A DNA stretch of 64,000 nucleotides from GCA-002708315 sp964460905 (GTDB lineage: Bacteria > Bacteroidota > Bacteroidia > Bacteroidales > F082), in contig CAYWRM010000003.1 in NCBI GenBank assembly GCA_964460905.1, positions 119,260 to 183,259 of the forward strand, given 5' to 3'. The notes below the pieces were generated by a model that saw only the letters and a list, made by a program, of their open reading frames with translations, was not told the DNA's origin and made no database searches. A program made the position numbers and the translations under genes. This document shows positions 16,231 to 25,345 of this stretch, piece by piece (position 1 is the stretch's first letter; each line of letters starts with the position of its first letter).

Positions 16231-18177
16231 TTATGCTGTTTTGTAGTTACGTTGCTTAACCTCAATATTTTCGTAAACGATCGGTTCTTTATGAAGCTCA
16301 GGTTCTTTATCATCACCTTTATATTCCCATGCTGACACGTACATATAATTTTCATCATCGCGCATGGCTTCTCCTTCTTCGGTTTTATATTCATCACGGA
16401 AGTGACCTCCGCAAGATTCTTTACGATCAAGGGCATCACGTGCCATTAGTTCGCCAAGTTCGAGGAAGTCGGCAAGACGCAGGGCTTTTTCCAGTTCGAT
16501 ATTCATTCCAGACTTTTCACCAGGTATGTAAACATTATCCCAAAATTCATTACGTAGTTCTTTAATTTCAGCAATTGCTTTTTCAAGCCCCTCTTTGTCT
16601 CGAGCCATTCCTACAAATTCCCACATTATCAGCCCTAATCTTTTATGGAAAGAGTCAACAGTTTTACTACCTTTAACTGCAAATAATTTGTCGATTATAT
16701 CCTGAACATCTTTTTCAGTTTGGTCAAACTCAGCACCATCAGTTAAAAAGTGAGGAACAGTAATTTGATCGGCAAGATAATTTTGCATTGTATAAGGAAG
16801 CACAAAGTATCCATCCGATAATCCCTGCATTAAAGCAGATGCACCTAATCGGTTAGCACCATGGTCGGAGAAATTTGCTTCCCCGCCAACAAATAATCCG
16901 GGAATTGTACTTTGTAATTCATAATCAACCCATGTTCCACCCATTGCGTAATGGATAGCTGGATATATCATCATTGGTACTTTATAAGGATTTTCATCAA
17001 CAATTTTTTCGTACATCTGGAAAAGATTTCCGTAGCGGGCTTCGATAACATTTTTTCCGAGACGTTTAATAGGATCTTTAAAGTCGAGATAAACGGCAAG
17101 ACCTGTTTTTCCAACTCCGTATCCTTCATCACAGCGTTCTTTTGCGGCACGAGATGCTACATCACGTGGCACAAGGTTACCAAAGGCCGGATATCTTCTT
17201 TCGAGATAATAATCTCTGTCTTCTTCAGGAATGTTTACAGGGGAAAGTTCTCCTTTTTGGATTTTCTGTGCATCCTCTTTCTTTTTCGGAACCCATATTC
17301 TGCCATCATTTCTTAAACTCTCGCTCATTAGAGTTAGTTTGCTTTGATAAGCACCATGAACAGGAATACAGGTAGGGTGAATTTGTACGAAACTGGGGTT
17401 ACCAAAATAAGCACCTCTTTTATATGCTTTCCATGCAGCACTACCATTTGAGGTCATTGCCATGGTCGATAAGTAATATACATTTCCGTATCCACCGGTT
17501 CCAAGCAAAACAGCATGTGCACCATAACGTTCCAATTCTCCGGTAACCAGGTTTCTTACAATTATGCCGCGTGCTTTACCGTCAATCTTAACAACATCCA
17601 GCATTTCACGACGGGTGTACATCTTCACAGTACCTTTGCTAATTTCCTCACTTAAGGCACTATATGCACCTAACAGAAGTTGTTGTCCGGTTTGCCCGCG
17701 TGCATAAAATGTTCGGGAAACCAGTGCGCCACCAAATGAACGGTTATCTAGTAATCCACCATATTCGCGAGCAAAAGGTACTCCCTGTGCTACGCATTGG
17801 TCGATTATATTGTTGCTTACTTCGGCAAGCCGATAAACATTTGCTTCGCGGGCACGATAATCACCGCCTTTAACAGTATCGTAAAACAAACGGTAAATGC
17901 TATCGCCATCATTTGGATAGTTTTTAGCTGCATTAATTCCGCCTTGAGCGGCAATGCTGTGTGCACGGCGTGGGCTATCCTGAATACAGAAAACCTTCAC
18001 GTTAAAGCCAAGTGCGGCAAGGCTGGCTGCAGCAGCGCCACCGGCAAGTCCTGTTCCTACTACAATTACATCAATTTTACGTTTATTGGCAGGGTTAACA
18101 AGATTTTGGTGGGCTTTATAATTTGTCCATTTTTCGGCTAATGGGCCGGCTGGTATTTTTGAATCTAGCTTTGTCAT
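16231..18177 (-). CDS. sdhA: Succinate dehydrogenase/fumarate reductase flavoprotein subunit
   Basis: The 648-aa catalytic subunit binds FAD at VVGTGLAGGAAAASLAALG (about residues 40-58). The probable His for covalent FAD attachment is in RAHSIAAQGGINAA. Later conserved stretches include HPTCIPVHG, the catalytic-arginine region RLGASALMQG, and the YAMGGTWVDYE segment. It oxidises succinate or reduces fumarate at the inner face of the membrane. It sits between the cytochrome b and iron-sulfur subunit genes with gaps of 5 and 27 bases. Confidence 0.97.
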   Translation of the reverse strand: MTKLDSKIPAGPLAEKWTNYKAHQNLVNPANKRKIDVIVVGTGLAGGAAAASLAALGFNVKVFCIQDSPRRAHSIAAQGGINAAKNYPNDGDSIYRLFYDTVKGGDYRAREANVYRLAEVSNNIIDQCVAQGVPFAREYGGLLDNRSFGGALVSRTFYARGQTGQQLLLGAYSALSEEISKGTVKMYTRREMLDVVKIDGKARGIIVRNLVTGELERYGAHAVLLGTGGYGNVYYLSTMAMTSNGSAAWKAYKRGAYFGNPSFVQIHPTCIPVHGAYQSKLTLMSESLRNDGRIWVPKKKEDAQKIQKGELSPVNIPEEDRDYYLERRYPAFGNLVPRDVASRAAKERCDEGYGVGKTGLAVYLDFKDPIKRLGKNVIEARYGNLFQMYEKIVDENPYKVPMMIYPAIHYAMGGTWVDYELQSTIPGLFVGGEANFSDHGANRLGASALMQGLSDGYFVLPYTMQNYLADQITVPHFLTDGAEFDQTEKDVQDIIDKLFAVKGSKTVDSFHKRLGLIMWEFVGMARDKEGLEKAIAEIKELRNEFWDNVYIPGEKSGMNIELEKALRLADFLELGELMARDALDRKESCGGHFRDEYKTEEGEAMRDDENYMYVSAWEYKGDDKEPELHKEPIVYENIEVKQRNYKTA

Positions 18178-18182
18178 ATCTT

Positions 18183-18857
18183 CTATTTTGAAAAGTAAAT
18201 AACCACAGGAATTAGTATATAACCAAGTGTAATTACAATTGAGTATACATGGCCAAATCCTTTAATAAAAGGAGTGTATTTTTTGTGATACAAGCCCAAA
18301 GATTGAAATGCTGACTGAAATGCGTGGTCGAGATGAAAGCCAACGATCAGTAAAGCAATAATATATCCAATTACATATATTGGTATTTCAAATAATTGCT
18401 TAACTACAATGCCCATATCTTCCATCCCGGTAGGTGTTCCATTTAAAATAAACTCGGGCACAGTGTGAAATGCTTTTGCTTTAAGGAAGAAATTTACAAA
18501 ATGTATAACCAGGAAAACAGAAATTATTATACCTGTATAAATCATATATTTTGAAAATAAGGAATCTTCTGAATATCCCCTTATTTTATAACCCTTTGGT
18601 CTTGCAATCCAGTTTTGAATTTGTAACACTGCACCAAGAACTATGTGTATAGCAAACCCCGCAAAAAGCACCCATTGAAAAATCTGGATAGGAGGGTTTG
18701 TACCCATAAAGTGGGCTGTTATATTAAAAAGTTCCCGTGAGGGATCAAATAAGAGTAATAAATTAATGCCCAGATGAACTACCAAAAAAGTCATTAGGAA
18801 TAATCCCATTAATGACATCCATATTTTTTTGGTAATAGAAGAATACGAAATATTCAT
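18183..18857 (-). CDS. sdhC: Succinate dehydrogenase cytochrome b subunit (type B)
   Basis: The 224-aa membrane anchor has five predicted helices and His residues placed to bind two hemes (for example VVHLGINLL, FAIHIVLG, VIHFVNFF, VGFHLDHAFQSAF). This matches the single-subunit diheme cytochrome b of type B succinate:quinone oxidoreductases, such as in Bacteroides and Bacillus. It begins the sdhCAB operon; a -7 box lies 44 bases upstream. Confidence 0.93.
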   Translation of the reverse strand: MNISYSSITKKIWMSLMGLFLMTFLVVHLGINLLLLFDPSRELFNITAHFMGTNPPIQIFQWVLFAGFAIHIVLGAVLQIQNWIARPKGYKIRGYSEDSLFSKYMIYTGIIISVFLVIHFVNFFLKAKAFHTVPEFILNGTPTGMEDMGIVVKQLFEIPIYVIGYIIALLIVGFHLDHAFQSAFQSLGLYHKKYTPFIKGFGHVYSIVITLGYILIPVVIYFSK

Positions 18858-18900
18858 AATATTAAAATTTTTACATGTTTTAGTTCAAAAAATAAACAAG

Positions 18901-18908
18901 CAAATATA
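18901..18908 (-). promoter_or_regulatory. Candidate -7 box of the sdhCAB operon
   Basis: On the minus strand this reads TATATTTG, a TAnnTTTG match, 44 bases before the sdhC ATG; no -33 TTTG is seen. Confidence 0.45.
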
Positions 18909-18968
18909 TAAAAGAATTCTATGTGTATTTTACCTTTTGCCTATTTAGAATAAGACTAAGTAATTGGG

Positions 18969-19090
18969 TAAGTTGTCGGGTTGATGGGTTGCTGAGCTGT
19001 TGAATTGATGAGCAAGATTACCGCCAGCATAAATACTACAACAATGGCTGCCGCGATAACAATAACAACAATAATAACCGAGACAACTTA
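18969..19090. repeat. Widely spaced inverted repeat in the sdhC/DUF4468 divergent gap
   Basis: TAAGTTGTC (18969-18977) and GACAACTTA (19082-19090) are perfect 9-base inverted copies bounding a 104-base core. The core starts with GTTG/GATG-rich short repeats and ends with AAC/AAT-rich ones. The whole divergent gap (18858-19177) contains only this and promoter-like boxes. The ends look like those of a small mobile or REP-type element, but no target duplication is seen. Confidence 0.4.
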
Positions 19091-19142
19091 ACCATACATT
19101 TCAATAATGTTCAAAAAATAACACCTGCTAAAATTTTTACTT

Positions 19143-19150
19143 TAACTTTG
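19143..19150 (+). promoter_or_regulatory. Candidate -7 box upstream of the DUF4468 gene
   Basis: TAACTTTG matches TAnnTTTG and lies 27 bases before the ATG at 19178. Confidence 0.4.
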
Positions 19151-19177
19151 CTGAATCTTAACTGAAAATGATAGATT

Positions 19178-19720
19178 ATGAAGAAGTTATTGTTAGTATT
19201 ATTTATTTTTTCAGGGATACAACTTGCAGCTCAGGTAAAAGAAGATTTATTTATACCAATTGACATTGAAACTAATAAAATAAAATTCCGGGGAGTTGTT
19301 GAAGAGGAAGGTGACCAATATGAATTGTTTAAAAGAAGTATCTATTGGTTAAATGGGTTTTATAAGGATCCTGTACGCGTTACATCTGTGCGAGATAAAG
19401 AGACCGGCAAGATTGTTGGTCGACACAGGTTTAGAATTTATTATTGGGATAAAGACAGTATAAAGCATGCTGGTGGTATGATATATTACACATTTACTGT
19501 TGAAATGAAGGACAACAGATATCGATATACAATAGATGAGATTATTCTGAAGTCAATTACTAGTATCCCGGTTGAGAAATGGTTAGACAAAAATGATCCT
19601 GCATACGATCCCAGATGGGATGAATACCTCAGGCAAATTGCTGATTTTGTAAATAATTGGAGTAGTACTCTTGAAGAAAAAATGAAACCCGAACCTAAAA
19701 AAGTTGAAGATGACTGGTAA
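19178..19720 (+). CDS. Secreted DUF4468-type protein
   Basis: The 180-aa protein has a signal peptide (MKKLLLVLFIFSGIQLAAQ). The following domain fits DUF4468, a Bacteroidota family often with a TATA-binding-like alpha/beta fold; visible features are IKFRGVVEEEG, RHRFRIYYWDKDSIKHAGGMIYYTF and the later RYRYTIDEI. The C-terminus is charged (KMKPEPKKVEDDW). Its function is unknown, probably periplasmic. It lies 32 bases before the HMG-CoA reductase gene on the same strand and may be co-transcribed with it. Confidence 0.75.
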   Translation: MKKLLLVLFIFSGIQLAAQVKEDLFIPIDIETNKIKFRGVVEEEGDQYELFKRSIYWLNGFYKDPVRVTSVRDKETGKIVGRHRFRIYYWDKDSIKHAGGMIYYTFTVEMKDNRYRYTIDEIILKSITSIPVEKWLDKNDPAYDPRWDEYLRQIADFVNNWSSTLEEKMKPEPKKVEDDW

Positions 19721-19752
19721 GGGTCATTATAGATAAGGAAATTATTATTTAA

Positions 19753-21090
19753 ATGCCAAGAAGAAGAAAACGTGATTTATTAATCAGAGGCTTTTCGAAG
19801 TTGCTGAAAGAGGATAAAGTAACCATTGTAAGTGAGCTGATGGATAATCAGGTTGAGGCAATGGAACTACTTAAGAGCTTTTGGCATACTGATAAATCTA
19901 AACAGAAAATTTTTGATGAATTTAGCGAAAATACGATTTCAAATTTTTATATTCCTTATGGAATAGCTCCAAATGTTGTTGTTAACGGCAATACTTATCA
20001 TGTACCGGTAGTTATCGAAGAAAGTTCTGTTGTTGCTGCCGCTTCTTCCGCTTCAAAATTTTGGGCGGAGAGAGGTGGTTTTAAAGCAGAAGTTGTTAAT
20101 ATTGAGAAGGTAGGACAAGTCCATTTTTTTTGGAATGGCAAAAAAACTAAACTAGTAAAAGTTTGGGATGAGATTAAACTTTACCTTAGGGGTGCCGTCA
20201 AACAAACAACCCATAATATGGAAGAACGTGGTGGCGGTATTATTGATTTTGAATTGTTAGATTTTACCAATGATATTGAAAACTATTATCAGATTAAAGT
20301 AACATTCGATACTGTTGATTCGATGGGTGCTAATTTCATTAATTCGTGTCTTGAAGAATTTGCATCAGCATTAAAAGATTTTCTCGCTAACCATAAGCTT
20401 TTTGTTGGTGAAGAAAAAGAATGTGAGATTATTATGTCGATATTATCAAACTATACACCAAACTGTTTGGTAAGAGCATGGGTAGAGTGTGATTTTGCTG
20501 ATCTTGATGATGCTTACAAATCGATGACAGGAGAACAATTTGCACATAAGTTTCAAACTGCTATTAAAATTGCTGAACTAGATATTAATCGTGCTACTAC
20601 ACATAATAAGGGGATTTTTAACGGAGTTGATGCAGTTGCTATTGCAACAGGTAATGATTTTCGTGCCATTGAAGCTGCCGGTCATGCTTATGCCTCACGA
20701 AATGGTACTTATACTAGTTTAACCAAAGTAACTTTAACTGATAAAAAGTTCAAATATGAATTAACCATGCCAATGGCCATTGGCACTGTTGGTGGACTTA
20801 CATCATTACACCCATTGGCAAAACATTCGCTGGAGATGTTAGGAAAACCTTCTTCTTCTGAGTTGATGATGATAGTAGCCTCGGTGGGCTTGGCAAATAA
20901 TTTTGCTGCTATTAGGTCGTTGGTGACTAAGGGTATACAAGTTGGGCATATGAAAATGCACCTTTTTAATATATTGAATCATATTGAGGCTACAAAAGAT
21001 GAAAAGGACAAAGCGATAGAATATTTTGTTGATCACAAAGTGTCGCATGGGGCTGTAAATAAATTCATTAAAAACCTTCGGTTAATTTGA
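19753..21090 (+). CDS. Hydroxymethylglutaryl-CoA reductase, class II
   Basis: The 445-aa enzyme interconverts HMG-CoA and mevalonate. Class II motifs are visible: ENTISNFYIPYGIAPNVVVNG, the catalytic-Glu segment VIEESSVVAAASSASKFW, DSMGANFINS, ATGNDFRAIEAAGHAYA, and GTVGGLTSLHPLAK. Class II enzymes are sometimes called degradative, but with a GHMP kinase overlapping its 3' end the biosynthetic mevalonate route to isoprenoids is the more likely role here. It forms an operon with the kinase. Confidence 0.92.
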   Translation: MPRRRKRDLLIRGFSKLLKEDKVTIVSELMDNQVEAMELLKSFWHTDKSKQKIFDEFSENTISNFYIPYGIAPNVVVNGNTYHVPVVIEESSVVAAASSASKFWAERGGFKAEVVNIEKVGQVHFFWNGKKTKLVKVWDEIKLYLRGAVKQTTHNMEERGGGIIDFELLDFTNDIENYYQIKVTFDTVDSMGANFINSCLEEFASALKDFLANHKLFVGEEKECEIIMSILSNYTPNCLVRAWVECDFADLDDAYKSMTGEQFAHKFQTAIKIAELDINRATTHNKGIFNGVDAVAIATGNDFRAIEAAGHAYASRNGTYTSLTKVTLTDKKFKYELTMPMAIGTVGGLTSLHPLAKHSLEMLGKPSSSELMMIVASVGLANNFAAIRSLVTKGIQVGHMKMHLFNILNHIEATKDEKDKAIEYFVDHKVSHGAVNKFIKNLRLI

Positions 21091-21098
21091 TTTCTGAT

Positions 21099-22022
21099 AT
21101 GCAAACATGGTATTCCAATGGGAAGCTACTTATTACCGGAGAGTATCTTGTAATGGAAGGTGCTTTATCATTAGCATTACCACTTAATGTTGGGCAATCT
21201 ATTTCAGCAGAAAGAAATAATAATAACCATCTTTTTTGGCAAGCAAATAAACCCGATGGAAATTGGTTTACAGCTAATTACGAACTGCCAACATTAAAAC
21301 TGGTTGCTGATGATAATATTAGTCTTGCAGAAAAACTATTGGAAATTTTGTTGGCTGCAAAAACTTTAGATAATAACTTTCTTTCTGATGGCACAGGTTA
21401 TGATGTAATAACAAACCTGGGCTTTAAGCCTGAGTTTGGATTTGGAACAAGCTCTACTTTAATTTCAAATATTGCAATGTGGGCTGAGATAAATCCATAT
21501 CTCTTGCTTCAAAGAACTTTTGGGGGATCGGGTTACGATATAGCATGCTCACAAAGTAAAAGTCCAATTTTTTATCAATTAATAGATGGTGCACCTACTA
21601 TTACAGATGTAAATTTTGATCCTCCTTTTGCAGATAAGTTATACTTTATATATCTGGGAAAGAAACAAAGCTCTTCAGAAGGTATCTCAGCTTTTAAAAA
21701 GCAAAGTAAATTTACATCAATTGATATTGAAAGCATTTCTGAAATTACAAACGAGATAATAGAAACAACAAATCTTACAGCATTTGAAAGGTTACTTACG
21801 GATCATGAGCGAATTATGTCGAAAGTATTGAAGTTGCCGACTGTTAAATCTGTACATTTCAATGATTTTCCCGGGGTAGTAAAATCACTAGGTGCCTGGG
21901 GAGGTGATTTTGTTTTGGTTACATATAATGAATCTGAAAATAATCTAAGGAATTATATGCAAAACAAAGGTTTTGATACTATTTTTAAGTATGATGAATT
22001 GGTTTTGAATTCTGCCAATTAG
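21099..22022 (+). CDS. GYDIA-type GHMP kinase (mevalonate pathway candidate)
   Basis: The protein (307 aa from the ATG at 21099) is a GHMP-fold kinase, with the N-terminal strand KLLITGEYLVMEGALSLALPL, the ATP loop GFGTSSTLISNIAMW, and the family signature GGSGYDIA. The GYDIA group is found in Bacteroidota beside HMG-CoA reductase and probably phosphorylates mevalonate or phosphomevalonate. A TTG at 21087 would make it four residues longer and overlap the reductase stop; the ATG fits better with the start of homology. The gene ends in a 4-base convergent overlap with the membrane protein on the other strand. Confidence 0.85.
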   Translation: MQTWYSNGKLLITGEYLVMEGALSLALPLNVGQSISAERNNNNHLFWQANKPDGNWFTANYELPTLKLVADDNISLAEKLLEILLAAKTLDNNFLSDGTGYDVITNLGFKPEFGFGTSSTLISNIAMWAEINPYLLLQRTFGGSGYDIACSQSKSPIFYQLIDGAPTITDVNFDPPFADKLYFIYLGKKQSSSEGISAFKKQSKFTSIDIESISEITNEIIETTNLTAFERLLTDHERIMSKVLKLPTVKSVHFNDFPGVVKSLGAWGGDFVLVTYNESENNLRNYMQNKGFDTIFKYDELVLNSAN

Positions 22023-22672
22023 TAGACCCAACCCAATATTGCAAACCCAACAATATTCAATATAATTGGTACAGAGTAAATAATTATAAGAGTAATAACC
22101 TTTGCTTGTGTAGTTTTCCTGGATATAACAAACCATGCTCCAAGATAAAAATAGAGGTAGCCAAAAATAAAGATTAGAATCATCCCTGAGAAAGTGTTGG
22201 TCCAAAATGGATATTCCCATATTAGAAGATTTCCATTGTTTAAAAACCATTCTACAAAAACGCTGAAAACTGAATACCCAATTGCCCAAAAGAGTGGATT
22301 TGGAAGACCAAGTATTTTCTTTTTTTTGTCTACTTCAAGTGTGTGATACCAAATAATTCCGGCAATTAAAAACATAAACATTATTTCAATATTCCAACCA
22401 ACCATTGTTCGTAAAGCAGTATCCCCTGGTGCTGTCCAGAAAGCAGAGCGATTCGTTAACATCAACACCCAACCATTCCATGTTTCGTTAAAGAAATCAA
22501 GTCCAAAAACCGTAAGTCCTGCAAATACTGCATCAAAATTTCCGGTTTTACGCCCTTCTTTTATTTCTTTCACATAAATATAAAGTACAATTGCAAGTAA
22601 TGGAATAATATACCATTTCAGCATGGTAGTGTCTCTAATTCTGTATAGTGCTTCTAATGATGCTTCTGTCAT
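22019..22672 (-). CDS. Multi-pass membrane protein of unknown function
   Basis: The 217-aa protein has about six hydrophobic segments (roughly residues 18-35, 48-62, 93-110, 128-145, 158-180 and 190-215). Conserved-looking polar positions lie between them (DFFNETWNGW, WNIEIMFMF, EWFLNNGNLLIWEYPFW). I do not recognise the family. The acid and Trp pattern within helices suggests a cofactor or substrate site rather than a simple anchor. It is a single gene, convergent with the GHMP kinase and divergent from adenine deaminase. Confidence 0.7.
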   Translation of the reverse strand: MTEASLEALYRIRDTTMLKWYIIPLLAIVLYIYVKEIKEGRKTGNFDAVFAGLTVFGLDFFNETWNGWVLMLTNRSAFWTAPGDTALRTMVGWNIEIMFMFLIAGIIWYHTLEVDKKKKILGLPNPLFWAIGYSVFSVFVEWFLNNGNLLIWEYPFWTNTFSGMILIFIFGYLYFYLGAWFVISRKTTQAKVITLIIIYSVPIILNIVGFAILGWVY

Positions 22673-22834
22673 GTCTATTATATTTTAATAGTTAGTAATA
22701 TAATGTGTGAAGGTATAATATTTTCTATTATCTAAAGAAAAGATATAACTAATTTGTTTCAGGCAATGATTTAAGACAATTGCTTTTAAGTATATTTTGA
22801 GCCAAACTAATTATACACCAGTCGCAATATTATA

Positions 22835-22842
22835 TAAATTTG
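22835..22842 (+). promoter_or_regulatory. Candidate -7 box upstream of adenine deaminase
   Basis: TAAATTTG matches TAnnTTTG, 26 bases before the ATG at 22869. Its position argues against the earlier in-frame TTG start at 22797. Confidence 0.5.
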
Positions 22843-22868
22843 CATCATTAAAATTAACTTCTTGTATC

Positions 22869-24509
22869 ATGAAATCAAAAAACAAATATACCCTAAGTGG
22901 AAATATTGTTGATCTTAGAGCAAACGAAATTTATAAAGGAACTGTACATGTTGAAAACGGCATCATTACTAAAGTAATTAAAGAGTTAGTTAAAGAAGAT
23001 AACTACATATTACCCGGCCTCATCGATTCGCATATCCATATCGAAAGCTCAATGTTAATACCGTCGGAGTTTGCCAAACTTGCTGTTGTGCATGGAACTG
23101 TTGCCACCGTCAGTGACCCGCACGAAATTGCAAATGTGCTCGGTATTGATGGTATTAAATACATGATTGCCAATGGCAACAAAGTACCATTTAAATTCTA
23201 TTTTGGTGCTTCGGCATGTGTGCCGGCAACACCTTTTGAAACTTCAGGTTTCCAGTTTCATGAAGAAGAAATGGAAGAGCTTTTGGGTATGAAAGAGATA
23301 AAATACCTAAGTGAAATGATGAATTTCCCCGGTGTTATTAATCGTGATGCATGGGAAATGAAAAAAATTGAGATTGCAAAAAAACATGGCAAACCTGTAG
23401 ATGGGCATGCTCCAGGAGTATCAGGAGAAGATGCAAAAAAATATGCAGAAGCCGGTGTTACAACAGACCATGAGTGTTTTACTATGCATGAAGCTCTTGA
23501 TAAAATTTCATATGGTATGAAGATCCAAATAAGGGAAGGTAGTGCTGCCAAGAATTTTGATGCTCTTATTGATTTAATGAATGATCATTCTGATAAGGTT
23601 CTTTTTTGCTCTGATGATAAACATCCTGATGATCTTGTAAAAGGACATATTAACCAGATGATAGTTAGAGCGATAAAAAAAGGCCATGCTCCACTAAAAG
23701 TTTTTCGTAGTGTAATATTAAATCCAATTGAGCATTATGGACTTGAAGTAGGTACTTTGCAGGTAAATGATCCGGCTGACATGATTGTTGTAGATAATTT
23801 TGATAATTTTGATATATTACAAACTTATGTGGATGGTTTGTTGGTAGCCGAAAATGGCACAAGTTATATTGACTCAGTACCTGAAGATCAACCAAATAAC
23901 TTTCATGCTTTACCTATTACAGCAGATAATCTAAAAGTTTCTCCGAAAGGAAATAAACTTAAAGTGATAGAAGCCCTTGATGGCCAGCTTATAACCGGTT
24001 TGTCTATTGATGATTATACAGTGGAGGACAATAATGTTGTTAGCGATGTTGATAGAGATATATTAAAAATGGTAGTTCTTAACAGGTATGAAAAAGCAGA
24101 GCCTGCTATTGCATTTATAAAGAACTTCAATTTAAAAAAAGGTGCCATAGCATCAAGTGTTGCGCACGATAGTCATAATATTGTTTCTGTTGGCACAAGT
24201 GATACGGCTATTGCAAAAGCTATTAATCTCGTAATTAAAGAAGAAGGTGGAATTTCGCTTGTAAATGGTACAGATGAGAAAGCACTTCCTCTACCTGTTG
24301 CAGGACTTATGTCGACGTGTGATGGCTATAGGGTTGCAACTAGTTATCATATTCTTGATGAAGAAGTTCACAAAATGGGATCGAAACTCCGTGCACCTTA
24401 TATGACATTGTCGTTTATGGCATTGCTTGTTATTCCTGAATTAAAATTAAGTGATAAAGGTTTATTTGACGGCCTGAAGTTTGGTTTTACTGATTTGTTT
24501 TTAACGTAG
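22869..24509 (+). CDS. ade: Adenine deaminase
   Basis: The 546-aa amidohydrolase converts adenine to hypoxanthine and ammonia in purine salvage. The metal-binding HxH is in LPGLIDSHIHIESSML, and the rest of the Ade-type core is present (GTVATVSDPHEIANVLG, VDGHAPG, TDHECFT, FCSDDKHPDDL). The C-terminal domain with SVAHDSHNIVSVG follows. The length fits the Ade family. The start at 22869 (MKSKNKYTLSG) is preferred because a promoter-like box lies inside the longer frame. Confidence 0.93.
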   Translation: MKSKNKYTLSGNIVDLRANEIYKGTVHVENGIITKVIKELVKEDNYILPGLIDSHIHIESSMLIPSEFAKLAVVHGTVATVSDPHEIANVLGIDGIKYMIANGNKVPFKFYFGASACVPATPFETSGFQFHEEEMEELLGMKEIKYLSEMMNFPGVINRDAWEMKKIEIAKKHGKPVDGHAPGVSGEDAKKYAEAGVTTDHECFTMHEALDKISYGMKIQIREGSAAKNFDALIDLMNDHSDKVLFCSDDKHPDDLVKGHINQMIVRAIKKGHAPLKVFRSVILNPIEHYGLEVGTLQVNDPADMIVVDNFDNFDILQTYVDGLLVAENGTSYIDSVPEDQPNNFHALPITADNLKVSPKGNKLKVIEALDGQLITGLSIDDYTVEDNNVVSDVDRDILKMVVLNRYEKAEPAIAFIKNFNLKKGAIASSVAHDSHNIVSVGTSDTAIAKAINLVIKEEGGISLVNGTDEKALPLPVAGLMSTCDGYRVATSYHILDEEVHKMGSKLRAPYMTLSFMALLVIPELKLSDKGLFDGLKFGFTDLFLT

Positions 24510-25045
24510 CTTGAAAAATTCATCACGCAAAGATGCAAAAAATTGGATATGAGTAATTTTGATGAATAAATTTGTTTGGAGAAGTAAAATTGAGTTTTTC
24601 AGAATTAGCTTTTAATTTACTTGTTCTTTGCGACTTAGCGTCTTTGTGAGAGATTTTATGAATAATGAGGCTAACTCTTATTTAGAATAAGTATAAATGT
24701 ATAGTTAAATATTTTGGGTTTAGCAATAAGTTTTATGGCAAATTTTAAGTAGTCACAATGTGTTTTTATGGTTTGTAATTCTCAATAATTTAACCCCCAA
24801 AGTGTTAAATTCAAATATATTCCAATATTTAAAAAGTTAATAATCAAATAATTCCGGATTGTTTACTAGCAAATTATTTTTGAGTCTTTATAATTTATTA
24901 TTTAGTTTTATTTGTTATTTGTTTATTGATATTTCTGATTTATTATTTTAATTTGTACTCTAAAATAATAATAATTTAATATATGTACATATTTGTTTCC
25001 TTTCCATATGTTATATTTTATAGCTTTGCAAAAAACTTACCTACA
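24510..25045. repeat. Long gap with a REP-like inverted repeat
   Basis: This 536-base AT-rich gap holds no convincing gene. TCACGCAAAGATGCAAAAAA (24523-24542) and the segment at 24624-24651 (TTCTTTGCGACTTAGCGTC, then TTTGTGAGA) are imperfect inverted copies of a 'TTTGCGTCTTTGTGA'-type sequence, resembling dispersed intergenic elements seen in many bacterial genomes. The rest, up to the ArsR promoter, is simple AT-rich DNA. Confidence 0.5.
25021..25028 (+). promoter_or_regulatory. Candidate -7 box upstream of the ArsR-type gene
   Basis: TAGCTTTG matches TAnnTTTG and lies 17 bases before the ATG at 25046. TTTG at 24992-24995 is a possible -33 box, but the 25-base spacing is long. Confidence 0.45.
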
Positions 25046-25345
25046 ATGAATAAAATTGACATTGATGTACATAAACTTGAAATGGCAGCGAGCAAATTGC
25101 GCGCCATCTCACATCCTATGCGAATAGCTATTATCGACTTATTATCGAAAGGTAATAAATTAAGTGTAACTGATATTTATAAAGCCCTGAATATTGAACA
25201 GGCTACAGCATCGCATCATCTTAGCATACTTAAAAACAAAGGTGTTTTAGTTTCTAAGCGCGATGGAAAGAAAATCTATTATTCTTTACGCAGTATTATT
25301 TTAACAGAGATAATTGATTGTGTAAATCGTTGTAACGAGAATTAA
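25046..25345 (+). CDS. ArsR-family transcriptional regulator
   Basis: The 99-aa protein is a compact winged-helix repressor of the ArsR/SmtB type. The helix-turn-helix is in LSVTDIYKALNIEQATASHHLSILKNKGVLVSKRDGKKIYYSL (given in parts: recognition helix QATASHHLSIL, wing KRDGKKIYYSL). No metal-binding CxC is present in the DNA-binding helix. A Cys near the C-terminus (DCVNRC) could be redox- or ligand-sensing. An upstream in-frame ATG at 24983 would add 21 hydrophobic residues and precede the -7 box, so it is unlikely. No adjacent target gene is obvious. Confidence 0.85.
   Translation: MNKIDIDVHKLEMAASKLRAISHPMRIAIIDLLSKGNKLSVTDIYKALNIEQATASHHLSILKNKGVLVSKRDGKKIYYSLRSIILTEIIDCVNRCNEN

Noticed and set aside
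18956..19087. Open minus-strand frame with a strongly hydrophobic stretch (IVVIVIAAAIVVVFMLAVILL)
   Set aside because: It has no usable start codon and results from the AAC/AAT repeat composition of the gap; likely chance, although a gene remnant cannot be excluded.
22797..22868. Longer adenine deaminase start at a TTG
   Set aside because: The added 24 residues do not resemble the family, and a TAAATTTG -7 box lies within them; the ATG at 22869 fits the known start.
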